A stretch of DNA of 64,000 nucleotides from Flavobacterium sp. SLB02 (lineage in GTDB: Bacteria > Bacteroidota > Bacteroidia > Flavobacteriales > Flavobacteriaceae). Under the pieces are notes generated by a model. It was given only the letters and a program-made list of their open reading frames with translations, made no database searches and had not been told where the DNA came from. A program made the position numbers and the translations under genes. The stretch covers positions 496,001-560,000 of the forward strand of contig NZ_CP045928.1 in NCBI RefSeq assembly GCF_009664855.1. The letters run 5' to 3'. Shown here piece after piece: positions 42,227-50,133 of the stretch (positions are counted from its first letter, which is position 1; each line of letters opens with the position of its first letter).

Positions 42227-43129
42227 CTAGATTTCTATTTCGGCTCTAAAGACAACTACAGCGTCGCCTTTTATCTGAATCAATTTTGGTTTGTTTTCTT
42301 CGATTACGACTTTAACTTTTATTACACCAAGTCGATCTATTTTTTCACCCTGCTTTCCGTTAAATTCAAATACATTATTTTTAAAATCAATAATATTGTT
42401 TTGTACCAAATAACCTCCAAGTGGTCCGTTTGCATTTCCGGTTACAGGATCTTCATTTATGCCAATTGCGGGCGCAAACATTCTGCCATAAGTCAAAATA
42501 TTAGGATCATTTGAATCTAAAGTAAAAACAAAATACCCATTGCAATTTATTTCTTTGCTTAGTTGGGCTAAATCATTATAACTGGGAGATAAAGTGTTGA
42601 GTTTCTCGCGACTTTTTATACCCACCATTACTTTAGAATGTCCTGTAGAGGCAATTTGAATGGGGCATCTTTCATCAAGATCTGATTTTTGTAATCCTAA
42701 TGCCGTTATCATTTTTTGGGTTATAGCTGCATCAAAAATATCGCCGAGTTCAAAATTTCCCTGAGTCATTAAAATTTGGTAATCTCCATTTTCTTTGATA
42801 ACCTCAAACGGAAGAATACCAATTTTTGTTTTAAACCTTAAAATGCAGGAATCCAGTTTTTCTTCGATTGCTTTTGCATACATTGCCGCAATTGTAGCGT
42901 GTCCGCAAATAGGCACCTCGGTATTTGGGGTAAAATAACGAATTACGCCATCGCAATCGTCGCTGTCTGCTTCGAATAGAAATGCAGTTTCTGAGTTGTT
43001 TAATTCTCTTGCAATCTGTTGCATTTCGTAATCATTTAGTCCGTCGGCGTTTACAACAACTCCAGCGGGGTTTCCTTTGAATTTTTCTTTTGTGAAAGAA
43101 TCAATTTGATATGTTAATAGTTTTTTCAT
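42227..43129 (-). CDS. PhzF family isomerase-like protein
   Basis: 300 residues from the ATG at 43129 (MKKLLTYQIDSF); the TTG at 43144 is less likely. Features: the active-site SETAFL, FTPNTEVPICGHATIAA and MFAPAIGINEDPVTGNANGPLG. PhzF-like proteins are diaminopimelate-epimerase-fold isomerases, of phenazine synthesis fame, but most have unknown substrates; no phenazine genes are present here. Confidence 0.9.
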   Translation of the reverse strand: MKKLLTYQIDSFTKEKFKGNPAGVVVNADGLNDYEMQQIARELNNSETAFLFEADSDDCDGVIRYFTPNTEVPICGHATIAAMYAKAIEEKLDSCILRFKTKIGILPFEVIKENGDYQILMTQGNFELGDIFDAAITQKMITALGLQKSDLDERCPIQIASTGHSKVMVGIKSREKLNTLSPSYNDLAQLSKEINCNGYFVFTLDSNDPNILTYGRMFAPAIGINEDPVTGNANGPLGGYLVQNNIIDFKNNVFEFNGKQGEKIDRLGVIKVKVVIEENKPKLIQIKGDAVVVFRAEIEI

Positions 43130-43151
43130 TATTGTTTTTTGCAATGTTTTT

Positions 43152-43808
43152 TTATTCTAGTTTAATCTGTGCTTGCTGTTGTTTGTTTAGCTTTTTTATC
43201 CAGTAAATAATATAAAATCCGCCTATTGTTCCGGGAACAAACCAACCATAAAAACTAGAAAAAAAATTGTTTACCACAACAAAAGCTGTTGTTGCCGAAA
43301 TATAGCCGCCAATCATTTTTCCGAGATGTAATTTTAGCCAGACCTTATTTAGTTGATCAGTATTTTTATAAAGTATTAAATCTCTGGTAGAGAAAATTAA
43401 TCCCACGATTCCCAAAACAGTTAAAACAATGTTTAGTTTTTGATGAACAATGGGATTATACAAAATCATTAAAATCGCGGTAAATATCATAACTAACGAA
43501 ATTATTTTGTCTGTTTTAAGACTGATGTTTTTATTTTTGAATCGTAAAGCTCTATAGCCTGTTACGATAAAATAGGAACTGAAAATCCCGATAGCGAATA
43601 AAAACGGACTTTCGTGTTGGGGCACTGAAGCTATAATTAAAGCGGTCAAAGCTGATAAAAGCATGCAATAGTAAAAAAGCTTTCCTGATTTTTTATGTGT
43701 CTTTTTTCCCTTTTTAACGATCAATGAAATAAAACCCGAAAGTAACGCAACACCGCCAAATAAGGCGTGAGAATAAATCAAGATTTGGATTATTTGTTCT
43801 TTATTCAT
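43152..43808 (-). CDS. DUF2306-like membrane protein
   Basis: 218 residues with six or seven hydrophobic segments, and HALFGGVALLSGFISLIVKKGKKTHKKSGKLFY in outline near the N-terminus. That start, with the KxHKxxGK loop, resembles DUF2306-type heme/electron-transfer-like membrane proteins. Function unknown. PhzF lies 22 bp downstream. Confidence 0.65.
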   Translation of the reverse strand: MNKEQIIQILIYSHALFGGVALLSGFISLIVKKGKKTHKKSGKLFYYCMLLSALTALIIASVPQHESPFLFAIGIFSSYFIVTGYRALRFKNKNISLKTDKIISLVMIFTAILMILYNPIVHQKLNIVLTVLGIVGLIFSTRDLILYKNTDQLNKVWLKLHLGKMIGGYISATTAFVVVNNFFSSFYGWFVPGTIGGFYIIYWIKKLNKQQQAQIKLE

Positions 43809-43847
43809 TTATAAATTTTATGCCTAAAAATGGCATGTAAGTACTGT

Positions 43848-44402
43848 TTATTTGCTTACCAGTAGTTTTGTTTCGAGTATGATAGGAAAATTCCAGTATC
43901 CTCTTTTTATTTTAATTTCGGCAAAGTTGTACATACTGATTTCTTTAAAGTCGTAGTTGTGTATGTTGATTTCCTTTTTTGTGCCTTCAATCTGAACTAA
44001 AATACTGTTAGGCGATCTTTTATGACTTTCATGTTTTTCGAGAATAGGAGAAACGACAACATATTCTGTGTTAGTTGACAGATATTCGTTGGCAAGAAAA
44101 AAAGTAGCGCATGAAATTGTACCATAAACGAGAAGAATTAAAGCAAAATAATTTCCTGATTTAAAATTTTTCCCTTCGTAGTTTTTCTGATATTTATAAA
44201 ACAAAAGTCCAAATAAAACACCGGCAATTAAGTAGATATAAAGTAAAAACTCAAATTTTACAATTACAAAGTTATGATAATGCCTGATGACATATATAAA
44301 ACTGGCGAGACACAGTATAATTGAAATTACTTTTACAATAAATGCAACGGTGTCTTTTTTTGAGTTTTTTTCGGGGATGCTTTTTTTATTTCTTCGGCTC
44401 AT
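43848..44402 (-). CDS. Membrane protein, function unknown
   Basis: 184 residues: a basic N-terminus (MSRRNKKSIPEKNSKKD), three hydrophobic segments (about 20-40, 52-68, 85-105), then a soluble beta-rich C-terminus (VVVSPILEKHESHKR, SILVQIEGTKKEINIHNYD). Not recognised. Confidence 0.6.
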   Translation of the reverse strand: MSRRNKKSIPEKNSKKDTVAFIVKVISIILCLASFIYVIRHYHNFVIVKFEFLLYIYLIAGVLFGLLFYKYQKNYEGKNFKSGNYFALILLVYGTISCATFFLANEYLSTNTEYVVVSPILEKHESHKRSPNSILVQIEGTKKEINIHNYDFKEISMYNFAEIKIKRGYWNFPIILETKLLVSK

Positions 44403-44446
44403 AAATAATAGAATGCTTTTTGACTTTATGATGAGGTATAAATTTA

Positions 44447-44836
44447 TTATTTTAATCGTATTAAAATTCCTTTTCTCTTGATTAAATTTTTATAATCCCA
44501 TTGTATTTTCTCTGCTTTTTTGAGCCAGCGTTCGAGATCGTCTTTGTTGATTTGGTCAGCGGCAGTATAACGCGATTCTGCGGCTTTAAAAGAACCTTCG
44601 TTGACTAGTTTTTCTTCATCAAAGGATTGACCACTCCAGAAAAGTAAACGTACGGAATTTTTTAGTTTGCTGTAACCTGCAATTGGGTTTCCGTCAAGAA
44701 ACCAAACGGGATGAGCATGCCAGATTTTATTTTCGGCATTGGGCAGGTTTTGAGTGATTATTGTGGCTAACTGATCACAGATTTCCTTATCTGTTGGAGT
44801 TTGTGAATTATTATATTCTTGTATATCTGCATTCAT
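44447..44836 (-). CDS. DUF1801 protein, paralogue 3
   Basis: 129 residues. IWHAHPVWFLDGNPIAGYSKLKNSVRLLFWSGQSF and DLERWLKKAEKIQWDYKN match DUF1801. The three paralogues in the window are diverged and lie in different operons. Function unknown. Confidence 0.78.
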   Translation of the reverse strand: MNADIQEYNNSQTPTDKEICDQLATIITQNLPNAENKIWHAHPVWFLDGNPIAGYSKLKNSVRLLFWSGQSFDEEKLVNEGSFKAAESRYTAADQINKDDLERWLKKAEKIQWDYKNLIKRKGILIRLK

Positions 44837-44995
44837 AATAATTCACTTCTTGGGTTGGTAACTAGTTGATTGTATTTGTTTTGATGTTTAATTTTAAACT
44901 AAGCTAAAATAATCTTTTTATGGCAATAATTGATCCGCCGCGGCGGAAACGCCCAAATAAAAATCCGACTTACTTTTATAAATCCGATTTTGGAA

Positions 44996-45640
44996 TTATT
45001 TTCTGGTGAGATCTGTAATCAGCAAAGGATTGTTTTCTTTGAGTTTGTTGACCAGTTGCTCGGCAGTTTCGGGATTGTCTTTTAAATGCTCGTATTCGGC
45101 AGAGGTGATTCCTACGATTTGTAGGAACGAAAGTTCGCCATGAGGGGTTTGTTTTTTTTCAATTTCGGGATCGGCTACAATCAATAAAGCAGTGATATTG
45201 GTATGGGTGTCCAGTCGAATTGGTCCGTTTGCCGGCATATAATGAAATTCTTCGAACCAGTTGCCGCTGTCGAACACATATCTGGCAATGTTTTGAAGCA
45301 TCACGATGGCCCAGCTTGGGTTTCCGTTGTCTGGTTCAAAAGGTTTTAGTCGAAAGGTAAGTTCGAATCCCCATTTGCTAAATTCATCCTCGAGTTTTTC
45401 TTCGTTATAATATAATTCTGAGAATCCGTAGGTTACAAAATGGAGGTGATCTGTTTGCTTTTTGCTTTCGTAAACGCTTATTCCGTCAAGCGGATCTTCG
45501 CCGCCCAGTATATAAGGTATTGGCGGGACATAATGTTTGGGTTCCTGATTGGGGTAAAGACGATCAAACTCCTGATCTATAGATAGCCAGCCAACAGCAT
45601 CGTCTTCTGAAAATTGTTTTTTGTATTCGTCTAATGTCAT
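44996..45640 (-). CDS. SUFU (suppressor of fused) domain protein
   Basis: 214 residues. DDAVGWLSIDQEFDRLYPNQEPKHY, GGEDPLDGISVYESKKQTDHLHFVTYGFSELY and ADPEIEKKQTPHGELSFLQIVGITSAE fit the bacterial SUFU family. Bacterial SUFU proteins are often immunity proteins in polymorphic toxin systems; no toxin lies beside it. Cytosolic. Confidence 0.85.
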   Translation of the reverse strand: MTLDEYKKQFSEDDAVGWLSIDQEFDRLYPNQEPKHYVPPIPYILGGEDPLDGISVYESKKQTDHLHFVTYGFSELYYNEEKLEDEFSKWGFELTFRLKPFEPDNGNPSWAIVMLQNIARYVFDSGNWFEEFHYMPANGPIRLDTHTNITALLIVADPEIEKKQTPHGELSFLQIVGITSAEYEHLKDNPETAEQLVNKLKENNPLLITDLTRK

Positions 45641-45759
45641 GTTTTCTGGTTTAAATATGAGACTCTATCGATATCTTTTGTAGAAAGAAATATTGGCTGG
45701 TCTAATTTAAAAAGAAAATTTAGGATTTTATATTTCGTAATGCAGATTTTTTTTGTTTT

Positions 45760-46671
45760 TTATAAGGCTAATTGCCCGAAATGCGTATTAAAAGTGGTAG
45801 TAATATGATGCACAAAATCTCTGGTATATTCTCCTGTTGGATCTAAGTCAGGATCGAGAATGGTGATTTCGAGTCCGCTTAATTTTTCGTTTTGAAACAA
45901 ATAGGAGGTAAGCTCATTAAAGTCTTCATAAGTAAGGCCATCCGGAGTTCTGCTGTCTACGCAGGGCATTATAGTATCGTTTAAAACATCGACATCGATA
46001 TGCAGCCAGAAACCATCGAGATTTTTGTCTTTGACTTCTTTTAGAAAGGTTTGAATGGAATTTGAGATGCCTTCTTTACGCAATTCCTGAAGACTCAGGT
46101 AAGTTGCAGAAGAATTCCTGATTTCATTTTCGTACTCGTCATCGTATTCGCGATTGCCTACGCACCAAAGATTTTCTTGTTTTATATAAGGCGATAAGTT
46201 AAGAATATCGGTGAGTTTTTTATGTCCGTTTCCGGTTACTATTGAGGCCGCCATGCCGCCGACTCCGCCGGTTTCAGACAAGGAAGTATCCATAAAATCA
46301 GTATGACCATCGAGATAAAATAAGCCGTAATTGCCTTTTTGTTTTAATGCAATTGCTGATCCTACTAATATACTGCAATCGCCGCCCAGGATGAAGGGAA
46401 ATTTATTTTGCGAAAGTAAATTATTGATTAAATAAGCTTGTTCGCGCGCATAATCGACCAATGCGTTTGCATTAAGAATATTAGTTTCGATTTCTCTAAC
46501 GTTTGTATATGGTGGCGGATCGAGCCTTAGAATATCTCTGTGAGTAATGGCTTTATGCAAATTGTATTTCCAGAACCAGTTAGGCAGATTTTTCACGCCT
46601 GGTTCTTTTCCGGGTTGAGGTTCTTTTAAACCTAAATTTGATGGAAATTCAACAATGCATACTTCTTTCAT
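45760..46671 (-). CDS. Arginase/formiminoglutamase-fold enzyme with Cys in a metal site
   Basis: 303 residues of the ureohydrolase fold. The metal motifs are DGHTDFMD (Asp121, His123, Asp125) and HIDVDVLND (Asp226, Asp228). The usual GGDHS motif reads GGDCS, so Cys99 stands where His normally binds one manganese ion. Such a form occurs in some family branches, but the metal centre and substrate would differ from arginase. Function therefore unclear; a single gene between the SUFU and ankyrin-type genes. Confidence 0.82.
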   Translation of the reverse strand: MKEVCIVEFPSNLGLKEPQPGKEPGVKNLPNWFWKYNLHKAITHRDILRLDPPPYTNVREIETNILNANALVDYAREQAYLINNLLSQNKFPFILGGDCSILVGSAIALKQKGNYGLFYLDGHTDFMDTSLSETGGVGGMAASIVTGNGHKKLTDILNLSPYIKQENLWCVGNREYDDEYENEIRNSSATYLSLQELRKEGISNSIQTFLKEVKDKNLDGFWLHIDVDVLNDTIMPCVDSRTPDGLTYEDFNELTSYLFQNEKLSGLEITILDPDLDPTGEYTRDFVHHITTTFNTHFGQLAL

Positions 46672-46725
46672 GGCTTTATTATTTAGGGATAAAGTTATTA
46701 AAATATGCTCTGGATTTGAAATAAA

Positions 46726-46755
46726 AAATCCGATCTGTTTTTACAAATCGGATTT
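46726..46755 (-). terminator. Terminator, AAATCCGA...TCGGATTT type, copy 1
   Basis: AAATCCGAT-TGT and ACA-ATCGGATTT pair around a T-rich loop; a T run follows on the minus strand. It ends the DUF2314-ankyrin gene at 46763. Same stem words as the copies at 47643 and 50043. Confidence 0.75.
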
Positions 46756-46762
46756 AATAATG

Positions 46763-47512
46763 TTATTTCAAAATTGGGATTATATGTTCCCATTTGAGTT
46801 GTTCTGCAAAATCTAGAGCAGTTTTATTGTTATGCGTTTTGGCATTTAGATCTGCTCCGGAATCTATTAGTACTTTTACCGTTGTACTGTTTCCTGCAAT
46901 TGCTTCGCGGTGTAAAAAAGTATATCCTAGTTCGTCCTGAGCGGTAAGTTCGTTTGGGTTTGTTTTTATAAATTCAAGAAGACTTTCCTGCATGTTTTGA
47001 CTCATGGGATGTTCTGTCAGGTTTTCTGGTTTTTCTTTTTGTTCGTAAGCAATCAGAATATCATTGTAATCCCCAAAATTTAATCCCCAGGCCGCATCGT
47101 GTTCTTCTCTTTCGGTTTCGTTCATTTCTGATCGCATGGCTTGTATCGTAAAACCTCCGTACGTTTTTTCCTGAGTGACAAATAACCAGTCGCTTATTTG
47201 ATTGGCCGGAATCTCTACATATTCGCCATTGCTAACATTTGTTAACTCATTAGGATCGTTGACTAAGATGCCTTTTATTTTTTCGCCATCAAAATTAATC
47301 TCATTGATCCACATATGTTCTACAACAGTATCATTATTTATTTCCTGGGTAAAAGCTAGTTTTACACAAGCAACATCAAGTGCCGGAACGATTCGGCGAT
47401 ATTCCCATGATAATTCTCTCCAGAAATACTTAAAAGTTTCCTGAGCTTTTTTGAATGCGTCAATCATTTTTGGACTTTCTCCGTCTGCAAAAAATATTGG
47501 TGTATTTTCCAT
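46763..47512 (-). CDS. DUF2314 plus ankyrin-repeat protein
   Basis: 249 residues. DUF2314 domain in about 20-160 (ISDWLFVTQEKTYGGFTIQAMR and AAWGLNFGDYNDILIAYE), then two ankyrin repeats at about 190-249 (ELGYTFLHREAIAGNSTTVKVLIDSG and DLNAKTHNNKTALDFAEQL). Both domain types occur as immunity or binding modules; no toxin is adjacent. Cytosolic. Confidence 0.82.
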   Translation of the reverse strand: MENTPIFFADGESPKMIDAFKKAQETFKYFWRELSWEYRRIVPALDVACVKLAFTQEINNDTVVEHMWINEINFDGEKIKGILVNDPNELTNVSNGEYVEIPANQISDWLFVTQEKTYGGFTIQAMRSEMNETEREEHDAAWGLNFGDYNDILIAYEQKEKPENLTEHPMSQNMQESLLEFIKTNPNELTAQDELGYTFLHREAIAGNSTTVKVLIDSGADLNAKTHNNKTALDFAEQLKWEHIIPILK

Positions 47513-47642
47513 TACTGCTATTTTAGAATAATTATTTCTTATTAGGTAAATATAATTTTTTTGTGAGAAAGGAAAAAAGGTACTGGTTGATTTTATGAAT
47601 GTTTTATGGAGTTCAGGTTTTTTTATTAGGGTAAAAACAAAA

Positions 47643-47672
47643 AAATCCGACTTGTAACAACAAATCGGATTT
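47643..47672 (-). terminator. Terminator, AAATCCGA...TCGGATTT type, copy 2
   Basis: AAATCCGA-TTGT and ACAA-TCGGATTT with one mismatch, T run on the minus strand. It ends the TPM-domain gene, 21 bp after its stop codon. Confidence 0.75.
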
Positions 47673-47693
47673 TACAAAAACTTATATTTAATT

Positions 47694-48203
47694 CTATTCC
47701 AGTTTTTTTACTATTTGTGTAACAGCATTTTCTAAACCTTTATAAAAATCTCCTTTTTTAAATTCGGGTATTGCAAAATTGTTTATGATATTTTTAGTTT
47801 CTTCTTCAGTTAGTTTATTAAGTCCCTTATTGCTACTTTGAATCTGAATTTGTCGCAGTTCTTTGCTCAATACAATTAATATTGCGGGATTTAATTTCAA
47901 ATTATCTGATAAATATTTTTGTAAATGATATGCATATTCCGGAACACTCGCATACGGTTTTACAGAAGAAATGGTGACAACAATAATTTTATGACCTGAT
48001 TTTTTTTCAGATGATTTTAAAGTTGTGTTTAAAGTCGTGATTTGATTTGAAGTTAATATTTTTTCGAAATCGTTTAGGTGACTATATGATTTTGAAAAAG
48101 TATTTTCGGTTGTTAAGTTTTGAGGAATTCCTTTTCCCGATTGGCCAAAAAAGGTGCTGGGCAAAAGAATAAAAATTGACACTAAAAGTAATATTTTTTT
48201 CAT
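47694..48203 (-). CDS. TPM-domain protein, exported
   Basis: 169 residues with a signal peptide (MKKILLLVSIFILLPSTFFG). TPM_phosphatase-like domain: FEKILTSNQITTLNTTLKS, KIIVVTISSVKPYASV, NPAILIVLSKELRQIQIQSSN. TPM domains act in photosystem repair in plants; in bacteria the role is unclear and phosphatase activity is unproven. No C-terminal membrane anchor. Upstream, CAAAAATA at 48226-48233 reads TATTTTTG on the minus strand, a possible -7 element. Confidence 0.8.
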   Translation of the reverse strand: MKKILLLVSIFILLPSTFFGQSGKGIPQNLTTENTFSKSYSHLNDFEKILTSNQITTLNTTLKSSEKKSGHKIIVVTISSVKPYASVPEYAYHLQKYLSDNLKLNPAILIVLSKELRQIQIQSSNKGLNKLTEEETKNIINNFAIPEFKKGDFYKGLENAVTQIVKKLE

Positions 48204-48351
48204 CTGAAGATAAATTTGGGTGGTGCAAAAATATCACTTTATTATCATAAATCCGCTTTTGTTTTATATCGAAAGGTTACTATTTTACTTGTTTTTTTAA
48301 GATAATATAAAGTGATAATTATGAGTCAAAAACGTGACAATTAAGGCATGA

Positions 48352-48412
48352 AAAAAAACAACTTACTTTCTTAAATCGGATTTTTTAAATTGAAAATTAT
48401 ATGTAGCCGTAG
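48352..48412. repeat. Direct repeat left of the HxlR-MFS cassette (degenerate terminator)
   Basis: The left stem is lost, but AAATCGGATTTTTTAAATTG followed by AAAATTATATGTA matches the sequence at 50065-50106 nearly base for base. So the same terminator-plus-tail lies on both sides of the HxlR-MFS pair. Confidence 0.6.
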
Positions 48413-48430
48413 ATGTGCAGCGGTGTGTCT

Positions 48431-48787
48431 TTAAAGTATTGGCGGATATTCTATTCCTTCTTCTTTGATAAGTTCGTATCCATATTTCATTATCACTTCA
48501 ATTACCGGAATCGCTTTTTTTCCCTTTACGGTAATATTGTATTCGACCTTTGGCGGTACTGTAGGATAAGCAGTTCTGGTAATTAAACCTTTGTTCTCCA
48601 GTTCCTTTAATTGGCTGGTTAGCATTTTGTCTGTAATATGAGGAATATCTTTTTTTAGTTCGCTAAATCGTAAAACACTGTTTTGTAGTCTCCACAATAT
48701 GGGCATTTTCCATGTGCCTCCAATATGTGCCAGTGCAAATTCTATTGGAGTATAATAAAGTTTTCTGTCGTGAAAAAAATCAGGCAT
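48431..48787 (-). CDS. HxlR family regulator
   Basis: 118 residues, a winged-helix of the HxlR type: FALAHIGGTWKMPILWRLQNSVLRFSELKKDIPHITDKMLTSQLKELENKGLITRTAYPTVPPKVEY in outline. HxlR regulators sense aldehydes, quinones or drugs. It is divergent from the MFS transporter gene, with 111 bp between, so the transporter is the likely target. Confidence 0.88.
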   Translation of the reverse strand: MPDFFHDRKLYYTPIEFALAHIGGTWKMPILWRLQNSVLRFSELKKDIPHITDKMLTSQLKELENKGLITRTAYPTVPPKVEYNITVKGKKAIPVIEVIMKYGYELIKEEGIEYPPIL

Positions 48788-48830
48788 TTTTATAAATGGT
48801 TAAAAATCAATTAACTTTCAAAAAGGTAAG

Positions 48831-48850
48831 TGTATTACATAATTGTAAGT
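48831..48850. promoter_or_regulatory. Candidate HxlR operator
   Basis: TTACA-TAAT-TGTAA is an inverted repeat with 5-bp arms in the HxlR-MFS divergent spacer, and GTAAGT occurs just before and after it. A perfect 12-bp palindrome TGCAAATTTGCA lies at 48875-48886. Either could be the operator; the assignment is speculative. Confidence 0.3.
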
Positions 48851-48898
48851 AATGGATAAGTTGATTATTACTGATGCAAATTTGCAAAAAATAAACTT

Positions 48899-50038
48899 AT
48901 GAAACGTATACATTATCTACTGGCTTTGGGAACATTTGGAATTGGAACAACGGAATTTGGAGTAATTGGAATTTTGCCTCAAATAGCTTCTGCTTTTGCT
49001 ATCACGATCGAAAAAGCAGGACAGCTTTTAAGCTTATTTGCCTTAATAGTGGCTATATCCGGTCCTTTTATAATGCTTTTGATATCGTCATTGAATAAAA
49101 AAATATTAATGCTATTTGTATTGGCCATTTTTGGTCTTTCAAATATTATTGCTGTGTTTGCTACTAGTTTTAATATGCTTTTGACTGCCAGATTATTACC
49201 GGCTTTTTTACATCCTGTTTTTTGGTCTATAGCGCTTTCGACTGCCGCGAATAATTTGCCCAGCGAACAATCTTCAAAAGGAGTCGCTATTGTTTTTGGC
49301 GGATTTACGGTGTCTAGTGTCATCGGCATTCCATTAGCAACTTTAATGGCTTCATTGTTTAATTGGCAATCATCTTTTGTGTTGTGTGCCATTATTAATA
49401 TAATATCTTTTCTGGGCATATTGTTCTTTTTGCCTTCAATAAAAACTCCGGAAAAGCAAACTATATCATCGCAAACCAAAATTTTGAAAAAGCCTGCTCT
49501 ATGGATAAGTTTTATTTTGTCATTTTTGATAATTGCGGCCATGTTTTCTACTTATAGTTTTATGGCGGTTTTTTTTAATAAGGTTACTAAAATGAATGGA
49601 GTACAAATCAGTTGGATGCTTTTAATCTTTGGTTTAACTGGGGTTGCAGGTAATTGGCTCGCAGGTTTTATGTTAAGTAAAAGTATTTTAAATACTGCTT
49701 TTGTTTTTATTATTGCTTTAGCAGTTATTCATTTGCTTTTGTATTTCTATGGTCTGTATTATATACCTATGTTAGTATTAATATCAATTTGGGGCTTTGT
49801 ACATACGGCAGGTTTCTTAATCGGAAATATTAATCTTACTTCATCAGCTTCAGAATCTCCCGAATTTGTAAACAGTATTTTTACGACTTGTGGTAATGCA
49901 GCAGTAAGTTGCGGAACAATACTGGGCGGATATTTTATCTCTTGTTTTTCTGTTCAAAATGTCATTTGGTCTAGTGTTAGCTTACTTGTATTAGCATTAC
50001 TGGTGTGGATTATGAAAAGGTTTGGCAATTTTGAATAG
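48899..50038 (+). CDS. MFS transporter (drug efflux/sugar type)
   Basis: 379 residues, 12 hydrophobic segments, with GTTEFGVIGILPQIA near the N-terminus (the AraJ/YdeA-type start) and LLTARLLPAFLHPVFWSIAL after segment 4. Probable exporter of drugs or sugars, in the inner membrane. Divergent from the HxlR gene, which probably represses it; direct repeats bound the pair. Confidence 0.87.
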   Translation: MKRIHYLLALGTFGIGTTEFGVIGILPQIASAFAITIEKAGQLLSLFALIVAISGPFIMLLISSLNKKILMLFVLAIFGLSNIIAVFATSFNMLLTARLLPAFLHPVFWSIALSTAANNLPSEQSSKGVAIVFGGFTVSSVIGIPLATLMASLFNWQSSFVLCAIINIISFLGILFFLPSIKTPEKQTISSQTKILKKPALWISFILSFLIIAAMFSTYSFMAVFFNKVTKMNGVQISWMLLIFGLTGVAGNWLAGFMLSKSILNTAFVFIIALAVIHLLLYFYGLYYIPMLVLISIWGFVHTAGFLIGNINLTSSASESPEFVNSIFTTCGNAAVSCGTILGGYFISCFSVQNVIWSSVSLLVLALLVWIMKRFGNFE

Positions 50039-50042
50039 ATAA

Positions 50043-50078
50043 AAAAAATCCGACTTGCTTTCGCAAATCGGATTTTTT
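50043..50078. terminator. Bidirectional terminator, AAATCCGA...TCGGATTT type, copy 3
   Basis: Stem from 50043-50058 and 50063-50078 (AAAAAATCCGA-TTGC with GCAA-TCGGATTTTTT, one mismatch) and a 4-base loop. A and T runs on both sides serve both the MFS gene (plus) and lpdA (minus). The tail AAATTGAAAA-TATGTA copies that at 48352-48412. Confidence 0.8.
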
Positions 50079-50133
50079 AAATTGAAAATAATATGTAACT
50101 CGCATCAATGCATCGGCATCAACACAATATTTT

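Noticed and set aside
42227..43129. Phenazine synthesis locus because of PhzF
   Set aside because: No phzA-E genes; PhzF-like proteins are widespread without phenazines.
44951..44995. Terminator of the AAATCCGA family after the SUFU gene
   Set aside because: The two AAATCCGA copies there are in the same orientation, so no stem forms.
48979..49542. 187-codon minus-strand open frame inside the MFS gene
   Set aside because: Shadow of the transporter; no domain and no promoter.
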